Source: Smittium mucronatum
Taxonomy: Eukaryota > Kickxellomycota > Harpellomycetes > Harpellales > Legeriomycetaceae
DNA length: 61,321 nucleotides
NCBI GenBank assembly: GCA_001953115.1
Contig: LSSL01001237.1
Span: 7,933 to 69,253, forward strand
Direction of reading: 5' to 3'
Shown: positions 34,101-47,900 of the stretch, one piece after another
Numbering within the stretch: the stretch's first letter is position 1
How the letters are laid out: every line of letters begins with the position of its first letter
Translations under genes and position numbers: made by a program
The notes under the pieces: model-generated
The model's database searches: none
Seen by the model: the letters and a program-made list of their open reading frames with translations, nothing else
Told to the model about the DNA's origin: nothing

Positions 34101-37100
34101 GATCTTTCCAAAAAAGATGATTATTATATGTATGTTATTTGATAATATCTAAAATCAGGATTATCCCACAAAAAATTATCAAAAAAGATCCACTTTATGA
34201 AAAATACTAAGAATTTTATCATTAAATATGAGGTTTTATTCAAAATGATCAAAAAAAAATAAAGAAAAAAATATCATAAATAAAAATGAACTATGTAATA
34301 TTTTTTTCTCAGTATATGAACAGATAATTAAATTTGAATAACGGAATGTATGGAATCTTCTGAAAGATATATATTGAGGCTATATGTTAAAAAATAAATT
34401 ACCCGATAGAGTCGTAACTTTAAAAAGTGCCATATGCCCAGTATAGGATTCCTAATTATCATTTTAACAGAAAAACGGTGTTTCAGGCCTATTTTTTTTG
34501 TTCAAACAATTACCCGGTCCATTTTAAAAAATCAATAAATTATAATAAATATATATTATTAGGAGTAAAATAATTAATTTTATACCCGATAAAAGAACCT
34601 AAAAAGTCAACTACTGCATTTAAAGCTATTCTAGTTTTTGAAACATAGTTAGAAATATTGAAATTACGGATCCAATTCACTGTAATCGAAAAAAAATTGA
34701 TTCAAACAATTTTTAAGGATATTTTTAAAAAAGAAAACAAAATTAGAGTTAAAAACCCCGAACTAAACTAGTGTAATTGTCAATTGGATAAATTTAACTC
34801 TACTATAAGTTAAAAGTTAACTGAATTCAGTTAAAAAAAAATCATAATAGGAAACACATTTAAAAGGTCTTTAACAGGAATAAAATTTAAAAAAAATCCA
34901 TGGACAGAGGTAGCCCTTAAGACTTCATTTTCATAATAGAATCTAACATTAAATGGTTAGAAAATAATAATAAAAAACTATAAGACATATAGACACAATG
35001 ATACTAAAAATAGTTACATTATTGATGAGAGATAAAAGTTAGTAGGAAATAGTAAATCGTTTTCAAAAATAAGTATATTTAAATTCGAATCTTTCAAGCT
35101 TATTTCATCTGTGTGGATTAGGAAATAGTATAAAGAGATAAAAAGTTGCCTAAATTTATTTATACAGTACAGAATAATCGGATGCTTAATCTATAATGAT
35201 TAATCTATGTTTTTGGAATCACAAAATTCCAAAAATTTCATTTATTAAGGTCCCGTTTGATGTTTATATCGTCTCATAATTAAAGACGGTTCGAATTTTA
35301 TCAGATGAAATTTTGTAAGCTTTAGACAATGGACTAGCATAAAAACTTTAATCGAAGCAAATAACAATATTTTCGATTTGAAGCATTTAAAAAATATATT
35401 TAAAAAAGTTTGTGAAAACAGGTAAGAAACAAAAAGTAAAGGTCCAATAAAGCCTATATAATAGTCTTTTATTGATAAAAACCCCAGATTATATAAGGAA
35501 AACTTCACAAAATGTATTATAATTGCAATAAGGAATATCAAATTACACTGGGTTATAAATATTTCAAATAAAGTATACTCGGTGTGTATTAAATTATTAT
35601 AATAAATTCAGAATATACTAAAAGTTTCAAGATCAATAATAAAATATAAGTTCTCTTTCCGAAATTTCAACACAAATTCACAGATAAAAAATAAATAAAT
35701 TATATGACTAGAAACGCCTCTCTCCTCTACTTTAAATTGGTGATCATCCAAAATAAAAAAATTATATGGTTTCTGTGAAATTTAACAAAAAGTCATTTGA
35801 GCAACAAAAAAATAATTATTATGAATTAATTTGACTAATTTTAAATTTTTACCAGACTTAGTATGGGAGGCGATGCTATTTTTTATATTTTCAAATATAA
35901 AAATGATAATACCAATTTCCGACCTAAATTATGAGTCTGTGTAAAAAGAAAACACAATTTAAAAATAAACGAACAAAAATAATTTATAAAGTTCACAATT
36001 TTTTTTTTTTGGGTTTGAAAAAAAAAATGTAAAAATTGTTTATAATAAGCTTTTACATACTTTTTATTAGTATATAGAAGCTTTTTCTAAAGTTTGATTT
36101 GTTAATTTATAGAATATATAAAGGATTAATTATGCTTGTTGTTCGGAAATTAAGACTCATAAGTTTAACATGGTGATGTAAATATCAAAATAGCTAAATT
36201 TGATATCATAGAAAAAAAAATAGATGATCAGTGATAAATATTTATTTAGAATGGGTTTTTAAAAAAATCTAAAACATTTTATCATTGGAATTATCATATT
36301 ATATATATTATATCTTTCCGTTTATAATTAACGATTTGTTTAAATAAGCTGATATTTTTTTCTAAATTTATCAAGGCTAACATTAATGTTTTATCATCAG
36401 TATTTAAAGTATAATATTTAAAAAAAACAAAAAAACATGAAAAATGAAACAATTATTTGAAATTTAAAATAGAAAGATGCAGAAATAAGCCTAATGTAAA
36501 AGAATTTTTACGTCTGGGTTTTATTACTTCGTATAATTTTAAATATCCAAGTCTTGAATCTATAGAGGTTTTAGATTCAAAAAATAATTCTTTAAAAATT
36601 TTTGCTTATAATATATGTAAAATTTTTAAATTGTACATATGAATATGTAAGCACAATTTAAAAAAAAAATTCAAAATTAATCAAGAATGCGATAAAAAAA
36701 TATAAAAGTATTTACATTTACATTTGCATTTGCATAATTATGTCCGTATAAGTCTTAGACACAATGGGAATACGCTTAAAAGATTTAACTTGAAATTATT
36801 AACATTATTTTGTATTTGATAAAATTTTACATATTAATCAAATGTGCTATTAATAATTAATTTTCAACGAGTTTTTTTTATAGCCCATTAAAAAATATTT
36901 ATAACCAGATTTTATTAATAATTAGAGGTCTTATTAGATCAAATCAACTGATTATTAATAGAAAGAGATATTTTAAAATAGCAAGGCATCAACTTTGATA
37001 GAGTTTAATTACATACATAAAATTCTTTTAAGGTTTCTTAAAATTTAAACACTGGATTAACATCAATTAATTTATTTAGATAATATTGGCTATATTATTT

Positions 37101-38645
37101 ATAAAAATTAATATAGATTTAAAAATATTTGAATTTAAACAATTTTTTTCTCACATCAGTAGTTCTGGGGATTATTTTAATTTTTGGAGATATTAAAAAG
37201 ATTCTGAAAAGTTTAAAATGTCTCGATTTCAATGAAAGCATACCAATTTTTTTAAAGTAATACTAAATTGTAATTAATTATAATTTTTTATGTTACATAT
37301 CTGGCTATTCAATCTAAAAATCCAATCAAGTCCATATTAAACATTTTTTAAGCTCAGTGGGTATGTTTTTTTTTTGAATTTTTAAAGTTTTTTTGGTCAA
37401 ATATATAAACTTTTGAGCCAAAATAAAACATTTAGAGCAATTTTTTTTGATTTTATTGTAGCTTTAAACAGTCCATAAAATAACAAAAGAAACATAAACT
37501 ATATTTAAAAGTAATTTCACAATCGATATTAAATAAAAATTTTAAATACCAATGATCTGGTAATTATTATTAACAATTTTTAAAAATAATTAAAATATAC
37601 TTTTAAAAAGTAGCATATTTAAATTTATGGTCCAAAAATTAGTTTAAAAAATCATTTTTTTATATCCAAAGCTAAAAATTTGATAAATTGGGTCAGGTTA
37701 GAGGCTCTATTTCGCGAAAAAAAAATTTAAAAATAAGAATGTCATAATTTTATTTAAAAAGAATGTAAAAATAAATTATGATATAGTAGATTTCAAAAAC
37801 ACGCAAAATATCCAAAAATCGCCACATATTTAAATTATTTAATGTAAAAAATTTAAAAAATTTTTAATTAAAAACAGTTCAGAAATTTACTTCAACAAAA
37901 AATAAATTAATAAGGGGAATGTAATTTAGAATTAATTTGGGGTTTTTTTTATAAAAATTAAATAAAGAAGGATAGGGGGGCATAATACGTACTTAAAAAG
38001 CGTGACCATACTTTTTATCATATTTAATTGAAAAATATTTTTAATTTTTTGCATAAATGTCTATTTTAAAATTATAGAAAAGTACCCATGTTTGAATTTA
38101 TACACAACAATATATATATTTTTGATTTTTAATACCAAATGTGATGTTTTTTTGTCAATTTCAATATTTTTTTATTTTTTTTAGAACTTTTATGGAGCTA
38201 TAAATTCAAATTTCATACAATAAGTTATAATCCACTTAGATTTCCGAAAAAAGTAAGAAAATAAACCCTATTTTTTGTCTTTTACGAAAAAACAATCGAT
38301 TTTTTTGCTTATAAATAATTTATTAATTTATTTATTTTAATTAATAAAAAAGGAATTTCTCAATGGAAAGTTTCGGTTCTTATTAGAATATGTGTTGAAT
38401 ATAGTTTTGAGACTTTATGATTTTGAAAACATGAATTTTTTTGTGAATTATTGGCCTAATTCCTTTTTTGCATTTTACATTTCATATATAAAACTTGATA
38501 GCTATACGATTAATTTAAATTAACCATGATTTTGGCATAACATTCAAGCCCTTTTTCATTATAAAAATAACCATTTTTTGACTAGATAAAATCTTGTCTT
38601 ATAAAAAATTACTTTTTATTGGATTGTAAAAATTTAATAAAATAG
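34101..38645. other. A+T-rich gene desert, part 2
   Basis: Mostly A/T-dominated sequence without coding signature. Frames at 35541-35245 (minus, 98 codons) and 36457-36642 (plus, 61 codons) carry no recognisable domain and lie near the range expected by chance. 38435-38640 is copy 2 of a diverged repeat also found at 24930-25140. Confidence 0.5.
38435..38640 (+). repeat. Diverged A+T-rich repeat, copy 2
   Basis: Matches 24930-25140 in the same orientation through a series of short ordered blocks ending in TACTTTTTATTGGATTGTA. It abuts the solo LTR at 38646, so the LTR probably inserted at the border of an older repeat. Confidence 0.5.
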
Positions 38646-38961
38646 TGTTAATCGTACCATTAGCCAAGAATCGGACGTACTGATTATGCCAATGAGCAGC
38701 CTAAACCAGCATTTGTCCAATGACACTACCAGAAGTTCTATTGGCTAAGTGTTTCATTGGATACAGAAGCATAGTTATTATTTTGGCTGAAATGGCTGCA
38801 TCATTTCAGTATTATCCAATAACTAGACTATGGAAATATTTATGAAAATTTCTTTAGTTCAAATAGCTATTTTTTCTTAATTAGTTCTCTCTCTTTTACT
38901 GATCTTAGTTTTTGACTATAAATTTCTAAATAAATATAATCATGACATTATTAACTTAACA
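38646..38961 (+). repeat. Solo LTR (316 bp) with target-site duplication
   Basis: Aligns end to end with the 3' LTR at 6305-6621, from TGTTA to ACTTAACA. Clear shared blocks include GAATCGG-CGTACTGAT, CCAATGACAC-ACCAG, TCATTGGATACAGAAGCATAGTTAT, TTTTGGCTGAAAT and TATGGAAATATTTATGA. It is flanked by ATAG on both sides (38642-38645 and 38962-38965), or AATAG if one terminal base is counted as host. No internal region is present, so it is a solo LTR left by recombination between the two LTRs. Its TATA box is mutated (TCAAATA). Confidence 0.88.
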
Positions 38962-41900
38962 ATAGTCGCATTATTATGATAGTAGGAGTTGATTTTTGAT
39001 AAAAAACTGAAAATTTTAGGGGTAGAAAATAATTCGATTTCCTTACTTTAAAAAAATCTACAGACTATGAAAATGAATAATTTTGTAACAAATTAGATAA
39101 GATGGACCAATTTAAACTGCATATTATGTAGGTAATTAATCCGGAAAGATATGTTATATTTAATGATTTTGTTTTTTTGTACGAAAATTCAACTTATTTA
39201 GTGAATGATATTGCGCTTCTGAATTCAATTGCGAATGTTTTCAAAACATCATTGTCATTGTCATTTTTATTCAAATTCTTATTGATATTACAATTCATTT
39301 TTTGTCTCCATAATTTAAATTTGAACTGAAATATATTTAACTTTAAAATATTTCATAAATATCAGTAACAGAGATTATTTATATTATACTTTGCTCACAA
39401 AAATACCTTCCACTTAGCCTAAATAGGCATAAGGTATTATAAAAATTTATAAATTCATTTAGAATAATAAGTAATTCAAAATTTTATTTATGTTTTTATA
39501 AACTCTTTTACAAAAACTATAAATTATTTATTAATAAATTTCAATTTTTTTGTTTTAAATAGTGTTAAACTGGGGTGATCGTTTTAAATTTCTATTTTTA
39601 GATCTATTTATGTAACATTTATTTATTGATAAATTGAATCAATTTTGTAATAAGTCTATAATTTAACTGTAAAGAAATGATAAATTTGATACTAATAGAT
39701 TTATTAAATCATTTGTATTATTTTTATCAGTAAAATAACATATTATTCTTATATTTTACAGTTGAGAAATCATAACCCTTTCCAATAGGATCGAATCACT
39801 ACTAATTATCCAACTACAAAAAAATACCTAATATAGTGAATGGTATTTATAATATCTAATCAGCCAATATCAATTGGCTATATTGTATATAGCTGATGGT
39901 TATAATCCAGAATAGACCGATAAAAAATTGGAATTATTTAAATTTTAATATTTTGGCGTAAATGACTTAATTTTAAAAATTCTCACACTGGGATTTCTCT
40001 ATTTTTTAAAAAATCTATTTTAATAAGCTTTTGATACTATTTAAGTTTTCAGATGACATAAAAAGTCCTAAAAGATAAATTTTAAATAAATTTTAATAGA
40101 AAAGGAAATTTAAAATAAATTTTTAAGTGTGAATCAATAGCGATTTGAAGTGGAATCGTATTTATAATCTCAATCCTATTCATAAGTTCAAAAGAATTAG
40201 AAATTTATGCAAAAATGCAACCGTATTCACAAACGCAATATCATTTACAACTTGTTCTCTTTTGAAAAAAAAATTATTTAAAAGATAAATAAATAAATCT
40301 AAGGTAAATTATTATCACCTAATCAAAATTTATTTCAAATTTTCTGGTACTATCACTTTTTCCAATGAGGTTTTTTTATCTTAGTTTGTCGAGTTTTTTA
40401 AGCTTATAGAAAACATATAACTTTTTTTCCTGAAACCTCTATTTTTTTTCTATTTCTTACTTCTATCAAAATAAATTGATTTTTTTTAAAATTTCTATGA
40501 TCCAAAAAAAAACAGTTTTTTATAAATAAGCATTTTATTGAGTATATGTTCCGATTTTTTTAATGAAATGAATAAAAGTGATTATAGACTATACATAGTT
40601 TTCTTTATTATTTTAATATTAATAGCACATAAATTTTTGAATTTTATTTATAAAAAATAAAGTGAGAAAAAGTTATTTGGTAAATAATACCTAATGAAAA
40701 CAGGTGGGATCTCTAAATCACATAGAAAATAAAATTTCTTATTAAATCTCAAAACCACTATAATCATATAAATTAATTAGTGGATTATTTTTTACAGTAA
40801 AACTAAAAAAACTCCTAGTATATTTTTAACTATAACGGACCATAAATTTCAAAATTTGGTGAAAATTACGCAAAAGTATTATCATTCAAAAATAAAAAAA
40901 GTCCAAATCTATGTAACTAAGGGGTTCCATATTTTTAATATAATGCTTACTTATGATTCATTTAATTAAATCTATCGATACCAATACTAATATTAATGTA
41001 TTAAGTATTTAATTCTTCTAATGATAAGCACCCAAATGTTGAAGGCATATTATTTATAAATGAAAATAATAATAAAAGAGCCTATCGAAATATTAGTTGA
41101 ATTTTTTTTTACCCATAATCAATATTTTTTTGATTTTTCAGAAAGGTGAGAAAATGAGCCTATAAATTGATTATTATTTTTACGCAAAATAACCTGAAGA
41201 TTTTGTGAGATAACGATAAATTTTTATCCAATTTTACATATAAAACACCCCCAATTTTTTTTTAAAAATTATCTAACACTCTTTGTAAGTATATATATAC
41301 AAAATAGCCACTTTTTTGCCATTTCCCTACGATAAGGGCAAGAAAATATATCATTTAACTCTATATAAGTTTTCTGTCATTTTATTTACAGGGGAATATC
41401 TAAAATTTTTTATAAAATAATTATTTTAGGGGAAGGGGGGGGGGGGTTAAATATATATTATTAATCGTAACAGTTATATTTTTAATGAAAAAGCGATTTA
41501 CTTATGTTTTTTTAACTTTTATAAAGGTTTATAAAAAGCTATGCAGAGATTCAGGCTGAAAAATAGATTCAATAATATAGTACATAATTCTTTAAATATA
41601 TAGTGAAGGTTTTCGATTAAAAAATCCAATTATAATAAATGTGTTAGTTCAGATTTTCAATCTCTTTGTAGACAATTATGTATTCTGGTTGTAACTAATA
41701 ATTTTTTCCAGGTAAATTATGCAGTTTAAAACAAAAAAAAAATGAAAACATAATCGCTCTATGATAAAATTTCTAAACAAAAACAGTAATCAATAGAATT
41801 TGGAACCGTTGTGTAAGGATCAGGTTTAATGGGATAATTTATATAATAAAAGATAAACGGATATAATAGTTAAAAATATAAAAGATAAGAAAGAAGACAG

Positions 41901-44900
41901 GTTGAAAAGCTTAGCCATTCCAAAATGGCTAAGCTTCATTCTTTATATCATTTTCTATTTTCTAAAAGTCGATTATGCTTATGGGATGCTTTTTGCATTG
42001 GATGAAATATTCAATGTGTGTACTGAATCTATTGGTTCATTACACGTTGTTTTCCATTTCATTTTATGAGGAAAAAATTAAACTAAGATTTTTTTTGAAA
42101 CCCCCCTCCCCCTACCCAAAATAAACAAATTGAGAGAAAATATACTGATATAATAATTTTTTTCGTGGAAATTTAGATAAAAAACTATTTAAGGTGGGTA
42201 ACAGTAGGTCTAAACTTCAAAGAATAAATCTGAACTAAAAATCTTAAAAATATAGAAATAAGCTATATGAATATATGAAAAGTTTTTTTTTCTGATTAAA
42301 ATTTTTTTTTTGAATTTTTAGATTTGCAACAAGTAAAAAATTATATCTTTGTATTCATCTTTTTTTAATTAAATCTTTATTTTTTGGAGAAATTTTCATA
42401 AAAAAATATGTTTAAATATGTACTGGTGAAAAATTATCACCTCTAATATTCATTTTATCCAATTATTTGATTCTGACTTTTTTTGAAATTGAGCCGGTGA
42501 TTTTAGCTTTTAAATACGTCAGTATTAACTATTGTTACATTATAAATTAAAATTTTAACGGGTAAGATAATGATTTTAATAAGAATTTTAGAAAATTGCA
42601 GATGAGATTAAATATTGGAAAAAGATATTTAGCACATTATAAATGATTTTGTTTATTTACTAGTGATTTTTATGAATCCACCCAACTTAAGAAAAATTTC
42701 CATATAAATTTTTTTTTGTAGTTACTCGTAAATAATTGAAAAAAAAAATTTCGGAACAAGGAATTTCTTTTTTTTAAGATTTTAGATAATCCCTTTAAAT
42801 TTTAGTAATTATGGAGTTAGAATTTAAAAAAAACACATTTACAACCTTAAAATAACTTTATTTAAATACATGGAGTTTAAAAATAACATCAGAAAATCAT
42901 TTCTATATGAAACAGCTATTTCTTTAAAAGATTTGTATAAATTGATGTACTAATTTTTTTTGATAGTTACTTCTTTCGAAAAAAACTTTTCAAATAGGGA
43001 CCCGATACAGTTTCCATATCATAAAACGGATAACGTTCGGTATATAATAAATATAATTTATTGGATAAAAATTGTAAAATATGTTTATTATTCCATATTT
43101 TCGAACACTAAATAAGGAAAATGAAATAAATTCTTATTTTGAATAATATTTATTAAAATAAAAATTTTATGTTTTAACACAATCCTAAATCCTGGCAAAA
43201 AATTATTAAATGGCTTTATTATAAGTTTATAAAATTATTGGTATGCTTTAAATTCACAGTAAAGCTTTTTTAAGAGTGCTTATATTGAAAAATTTATTTG
43301 AGGTTCTAATATTAAGCCAATTCTGGCCAAACTACCTTAATTTTCTTTGAATCAAAATTTTGAGCGTGAAAAAAATATCTAGACCTTCTTATTTTGATAT
43401 CTCAAGTGTGTTACTTAAATTATTTGATAAAGAATTAATAACTGAATGTAATTATTGTTATAAATCTAAAAAATTAACAGGTACGTGTTTCAAAACAAAC
43501 AGATTTAACTAAAATATCTATCTTTTCGCAATAGGTTATATTTTGTAAAATTGATTGAATGAGGATTTTTTTCATCAATATTAACTGATAGTTGTGTTAA
43601 AAGATTTTTCTAGGTGGTTATTTTCCTTATATCTGGGTCGATTCAATACAATCTCAATATTTTATCATTTCATGAATAAAACTTTTAAATTTTTTTTTTA
43701 AATTTATCTAAGATCCTATATCAAAAATATTTCGGTTTGATAAAAAATAGTTGGATTATTTTCCAATTGGAATAAGTTTAATTTATTTGATTTATTTAAT
43801 GGAATTGAGACAAATTTCCTTGAAAATTTTTGTTGTGGTTTCTTAGTGAAATGGGGGCTTTATAAATATGCTATACGAAAAAATCCCTAATTTTTTTTTT
43901 TATAAGTAAAGGTGAGAATCTATTTAAAAAATAGATATCCATATCAATTGATTGATTTTTAACTATATTTTTATAGTCCGGAAATATCGATTTCCTTTTT
44001 ATTGGTAAATCTACATAAAATTAATTTATAAATTTGAAAATTATATGAATTTATCTTATGAATAAAAGGTAAGGTGAAAATACCCATGCTAATTTTTTTG
44101 TAAAATAATGCAAATATAAAGATAAATTTTAAATTTTAAATTTTAAATGATAAACGTACCAGACAATTAAAAAATATAAAAATTTAATAAATGGAAAGTT
44201 TAATTTTATAATTTTTAATATATAGTTATATTTTTTGAAAAATATAGGTTAAAATTGATTTTCTATAAATATTGAAAACTCAGTTTCTGTTTGAAAGAAT
44301 TTGAATTAAAAATCAAGGTAAATATTTAAAAAATAGACGGAAATTTTTACTGGTAAAGTGAAAAAAATCCAAAAAAATTTATTAGAGAGGTCATAAAATT
44401 TATTTTCTATTCCCAAAAATTATATTATATAAAAAAATGGGCCAAAAATAATGTTTAAAAACTGGAAAAATCATGGCTATAAGAATATTTAAAGATAAAT
44501 TTCGCTTAAATATCTCTTAATATTCAATGCTTAGAACCAAAAAAAAAATTGAGAAGGAGGTTGATGCTTCGCACAAACAACAAGTTATAATAATCTTACT
44601 TTTTAAAAAAATAAATGATTTAGGTGAATAACGGCAATAATATTTAATACAGTGTTTTTTTAGCTTTTATCACAATTTTTATCATGCATAATAAATCAAT
44701 TTAATTATTTGGTTTTGGGTTTAACTTAAAAAATAGCTATAAATTAGTAAATTTTTCTGCATAAAACATTTGAAAAAAAAGAATAAAAGCGATACATATA
44801 TTTATCATCCCATATTTGATTAACTTCATGGTTAATATAAGTAAAATAATATAAAAAACTAGAAAAATGGGATTGTTAATGCTTATGAGTGATCTAAAAA

Positions 44901-47900
44901 GCTAGTATCAAAAATCAAAATTTTAAACTGTAAATAATTTGAATATTTTGAATATTTTCCATTCCATAGTTTGATTATATTATATTTTTTGTTTTTTTGG
45001 AAATTTCGACACGAAGAAACCATCATCTTTTGATGTGTTTGAGCCAATATTTTTTTTTGAATTTTTTATAGGTAAAAAATTAGATATTTGGAGATTTTTT
45101 ACAATTTTAGCAAATATTTTTCAAAAAATACATATGATGAATTTAAAAACGACAAATTTAGCTCCTAAGTAGAACTATTAATATAAATTTATATATATAT
45201 AACTTCTAACACAAAGGTAAAGGTACTCTAATCTAACTCCAGCAAGTTTAACACAATTTTTTCTAATTCTCGGCATCAATTGTTTAAAGTATCATCTTTA
45301 ACAGTTCTAATATACTTAAAATCGCAGATATTTAATTTTATGATTTAATTTATCCGAATTCTGATCACTAAAGCTAGAAATAAGGAACATGATGATATTT
45401 TTATTAAATATTATTCCTAGAAAAAATCCCCTAATAAAACTCGCATACTGGTGGGGGGGGGGTATTGAATTAGAAAAATCATCATAAAACACAATTATAA
45501 ACCACATTTTCTATTTACTGTAACTCCTGTAAAACTAAAAACAATTTGGTTAGCAATTATTATATTTATCCTAGAAAAAAATTATTTTATCTGTCAATTT
45601 TTGATATAAAAACTGGGATTTAAATTAAGAATAGGTGGTTTTTAATCAATCTGGTCGAAATTTTTCAAGAATCTGGTAAAAAAAATAGGTGTGAGAAAAG
45701 TATGTATTGCAAAGATAAAGGTAAAATATAAATACAGCTCTGTAATTTCATCTTTATAATCAATTATGGGCAAGTGCTTTAATTAAAAACAACGAATCAG
45801 GATCAATCAAATCACAAAATTCTAAATCCAATACAGAAATTACTATTCAGCGTTTTATGAGGTATTATAGTTGTCAAATAAGATATAAAACTCTACAATT
45901 TTAAATAAAATTACAATATATGAGGAGAACCTGTTGATTCCAACAATTTATGCTATAAAAAAAGACAGTATATTAAATGTGTTTTTGTCTAATAAAATAT
46001 TCTAATTGGCTATTATTAAAAAAAGTGCAGTTTTTTGATAGAATATATCACCAAAAAACATTTACACTCTAATTTTTTATTAACTATTAACTTCCAATTA
46101 TAAATACCATTATAGATTTTTTTTCTTTTGAACTGCTTGGGTCCTTAATTTAGGGACAATAAATTTATCTATGTAGATATGAATAATCCGCCGGAGAAAA
46201 TCTTCAGTAAGAATTTTTTTAAATTTTTCTTTATAAATATTTAAAAGAAGTTGCTATGATGGTTATTTTTGAGTACTTTGTATTGGTTATAGAAAAAGGA
46301 TTTAGTTGAATAAGTATGTTAATCTGAAATACCATCTGTTTTTAGACTCGATACAGCGGATCTTGTGATAAAAAGAAATTTATATACTATTGAAATTATT
46401 TAAATTTCATCAAGTATTATAAAAAATCAACCTAAAAATTTGAAAAAATACTAGCAGAAAATAATATTATTAATTAATTATTTATCTTTTTATAAAATTT
46501 ATAAATTTTTGATTATTTGAGTTATAAATATTTTATCACCAAATGTTACTAAAAAATGCGTTTTAAAATTATTTTTTTAAATATTTTTGAAAATATATAT
46601 TATTTTAGGGTTTTTATTGCCATAAAAAAGACTTTTTTACCTCGAGACCTTTTTCAAACGTCTTTCATAGTTTTAGAATATGATGATTCAAAAAATTTTG
46701 GGAAGTTCTTGATTAAAAAATCAATTTTTAAATTAATTTACTTTATTTAAATTTAATAATTATAGCTTTTTTTTGTAGTATTCTCGTTTTACATTTCCAA
46801 TCCACAGAAATTATGGAGTATATATGCATATATATAGTTCCTTCATAGTGGTTATTATAAAAAAAAATAGAAAATTAATAACTATTCATATGAGATTATA
46901 TTTAAAAACGATTAATCCTTTTTTCAATGAAATTAATCAAAAAATTGATTTAGAATTATTTATTATTCCATTTAGCATCATATCAAATTATATTTTAAAC
47001 CTTAAATCTTTTTCAATTGAAAGTTGTATCAATTTTGGACTAACATATTTGAGGTAGTTGATTTTTATAAAGCTTGTAAATTTAAAATTTTAAAGCTTAT
47101 AAATTTTTCTTTAATAAAATGTGGCTAATTTTAAGCCCAATAATCTCAAATAATTGATAATTTACTTAAATTTAGAAATATTAAAAATTAGGTTTGTCAG
47201 TACATAAAAAAAAATCCAATTCAATTTACATCTATAACATAACGAGAAATTAAAATGATTATTTTAGTTGATATTAATATATATCTTTGGGATAGATAAC
47301 AGATTGAATCTAAAATATTAGTTTTGGAAATTTTATCAAATAAATATACACCTTTAACCAAATGACAAAGTACTTTATCTAAATTTATTTATTTTGTTGC
47401 ATAAAGCTAGACTTATAGATAAAAAAATTATCCGCAGTAAATTTATTTAAATTACTAATTATTTTATTAGAAAAGTTTTAATTTCTTTGACTTTTTTCAA
47501 TTAAGTCAACTAATAAAATTTAAAAAAATTACCTTATAGATTTTATAAATATTTGACAGGAAAAAAATTTTAGAAATTTTTTATCATTAACCTCCCATAT
47601 AACTAATTATACAATAATCATTTAATAATAAAAGATAAATTAAACTAATTTTTAGAGGTATTACTCAATTTTTTAGAATTAGCTATAAAGCTTGCTGAAA
47701 TAGGAAAAAAAATAATTTGTTCTAAAAAAAGATAAAACACCCCTAAAAATACTTAAAAAGATGAAATTGATTTAATGCACTTGCTACATGGTTTTTGTTT
47801 TCGAATATAGGTGCAAGAACTAATTTTTTTTATTTTTAAAAGAAAAAAAATGTAATTAAAAGTTAGAGAATTAAATATTGAATGTAAAAAAAGAACTAGG

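Noticed and set aside
35245..35541. 98-codon minus-strand frame, hydrophobic, resembling membrane segments
   Set aside because: Longest desert frame, but Phe/Ile/Leu-rich translations arise automatically from T-rich DNA; no conserved motif seen.
36457..36642. 61-codon frame with reasonable amino-acid mix
   Set aside because: Begins with TTG, no upstream exon, no family recognised.
46556..47057. Consecutive frames of 64 and 77 codons
   Set aside because: Proximity looked suggestive, but composition is Ile/Phe/Lys-dominated, no domain is visible and the lengths match chance.
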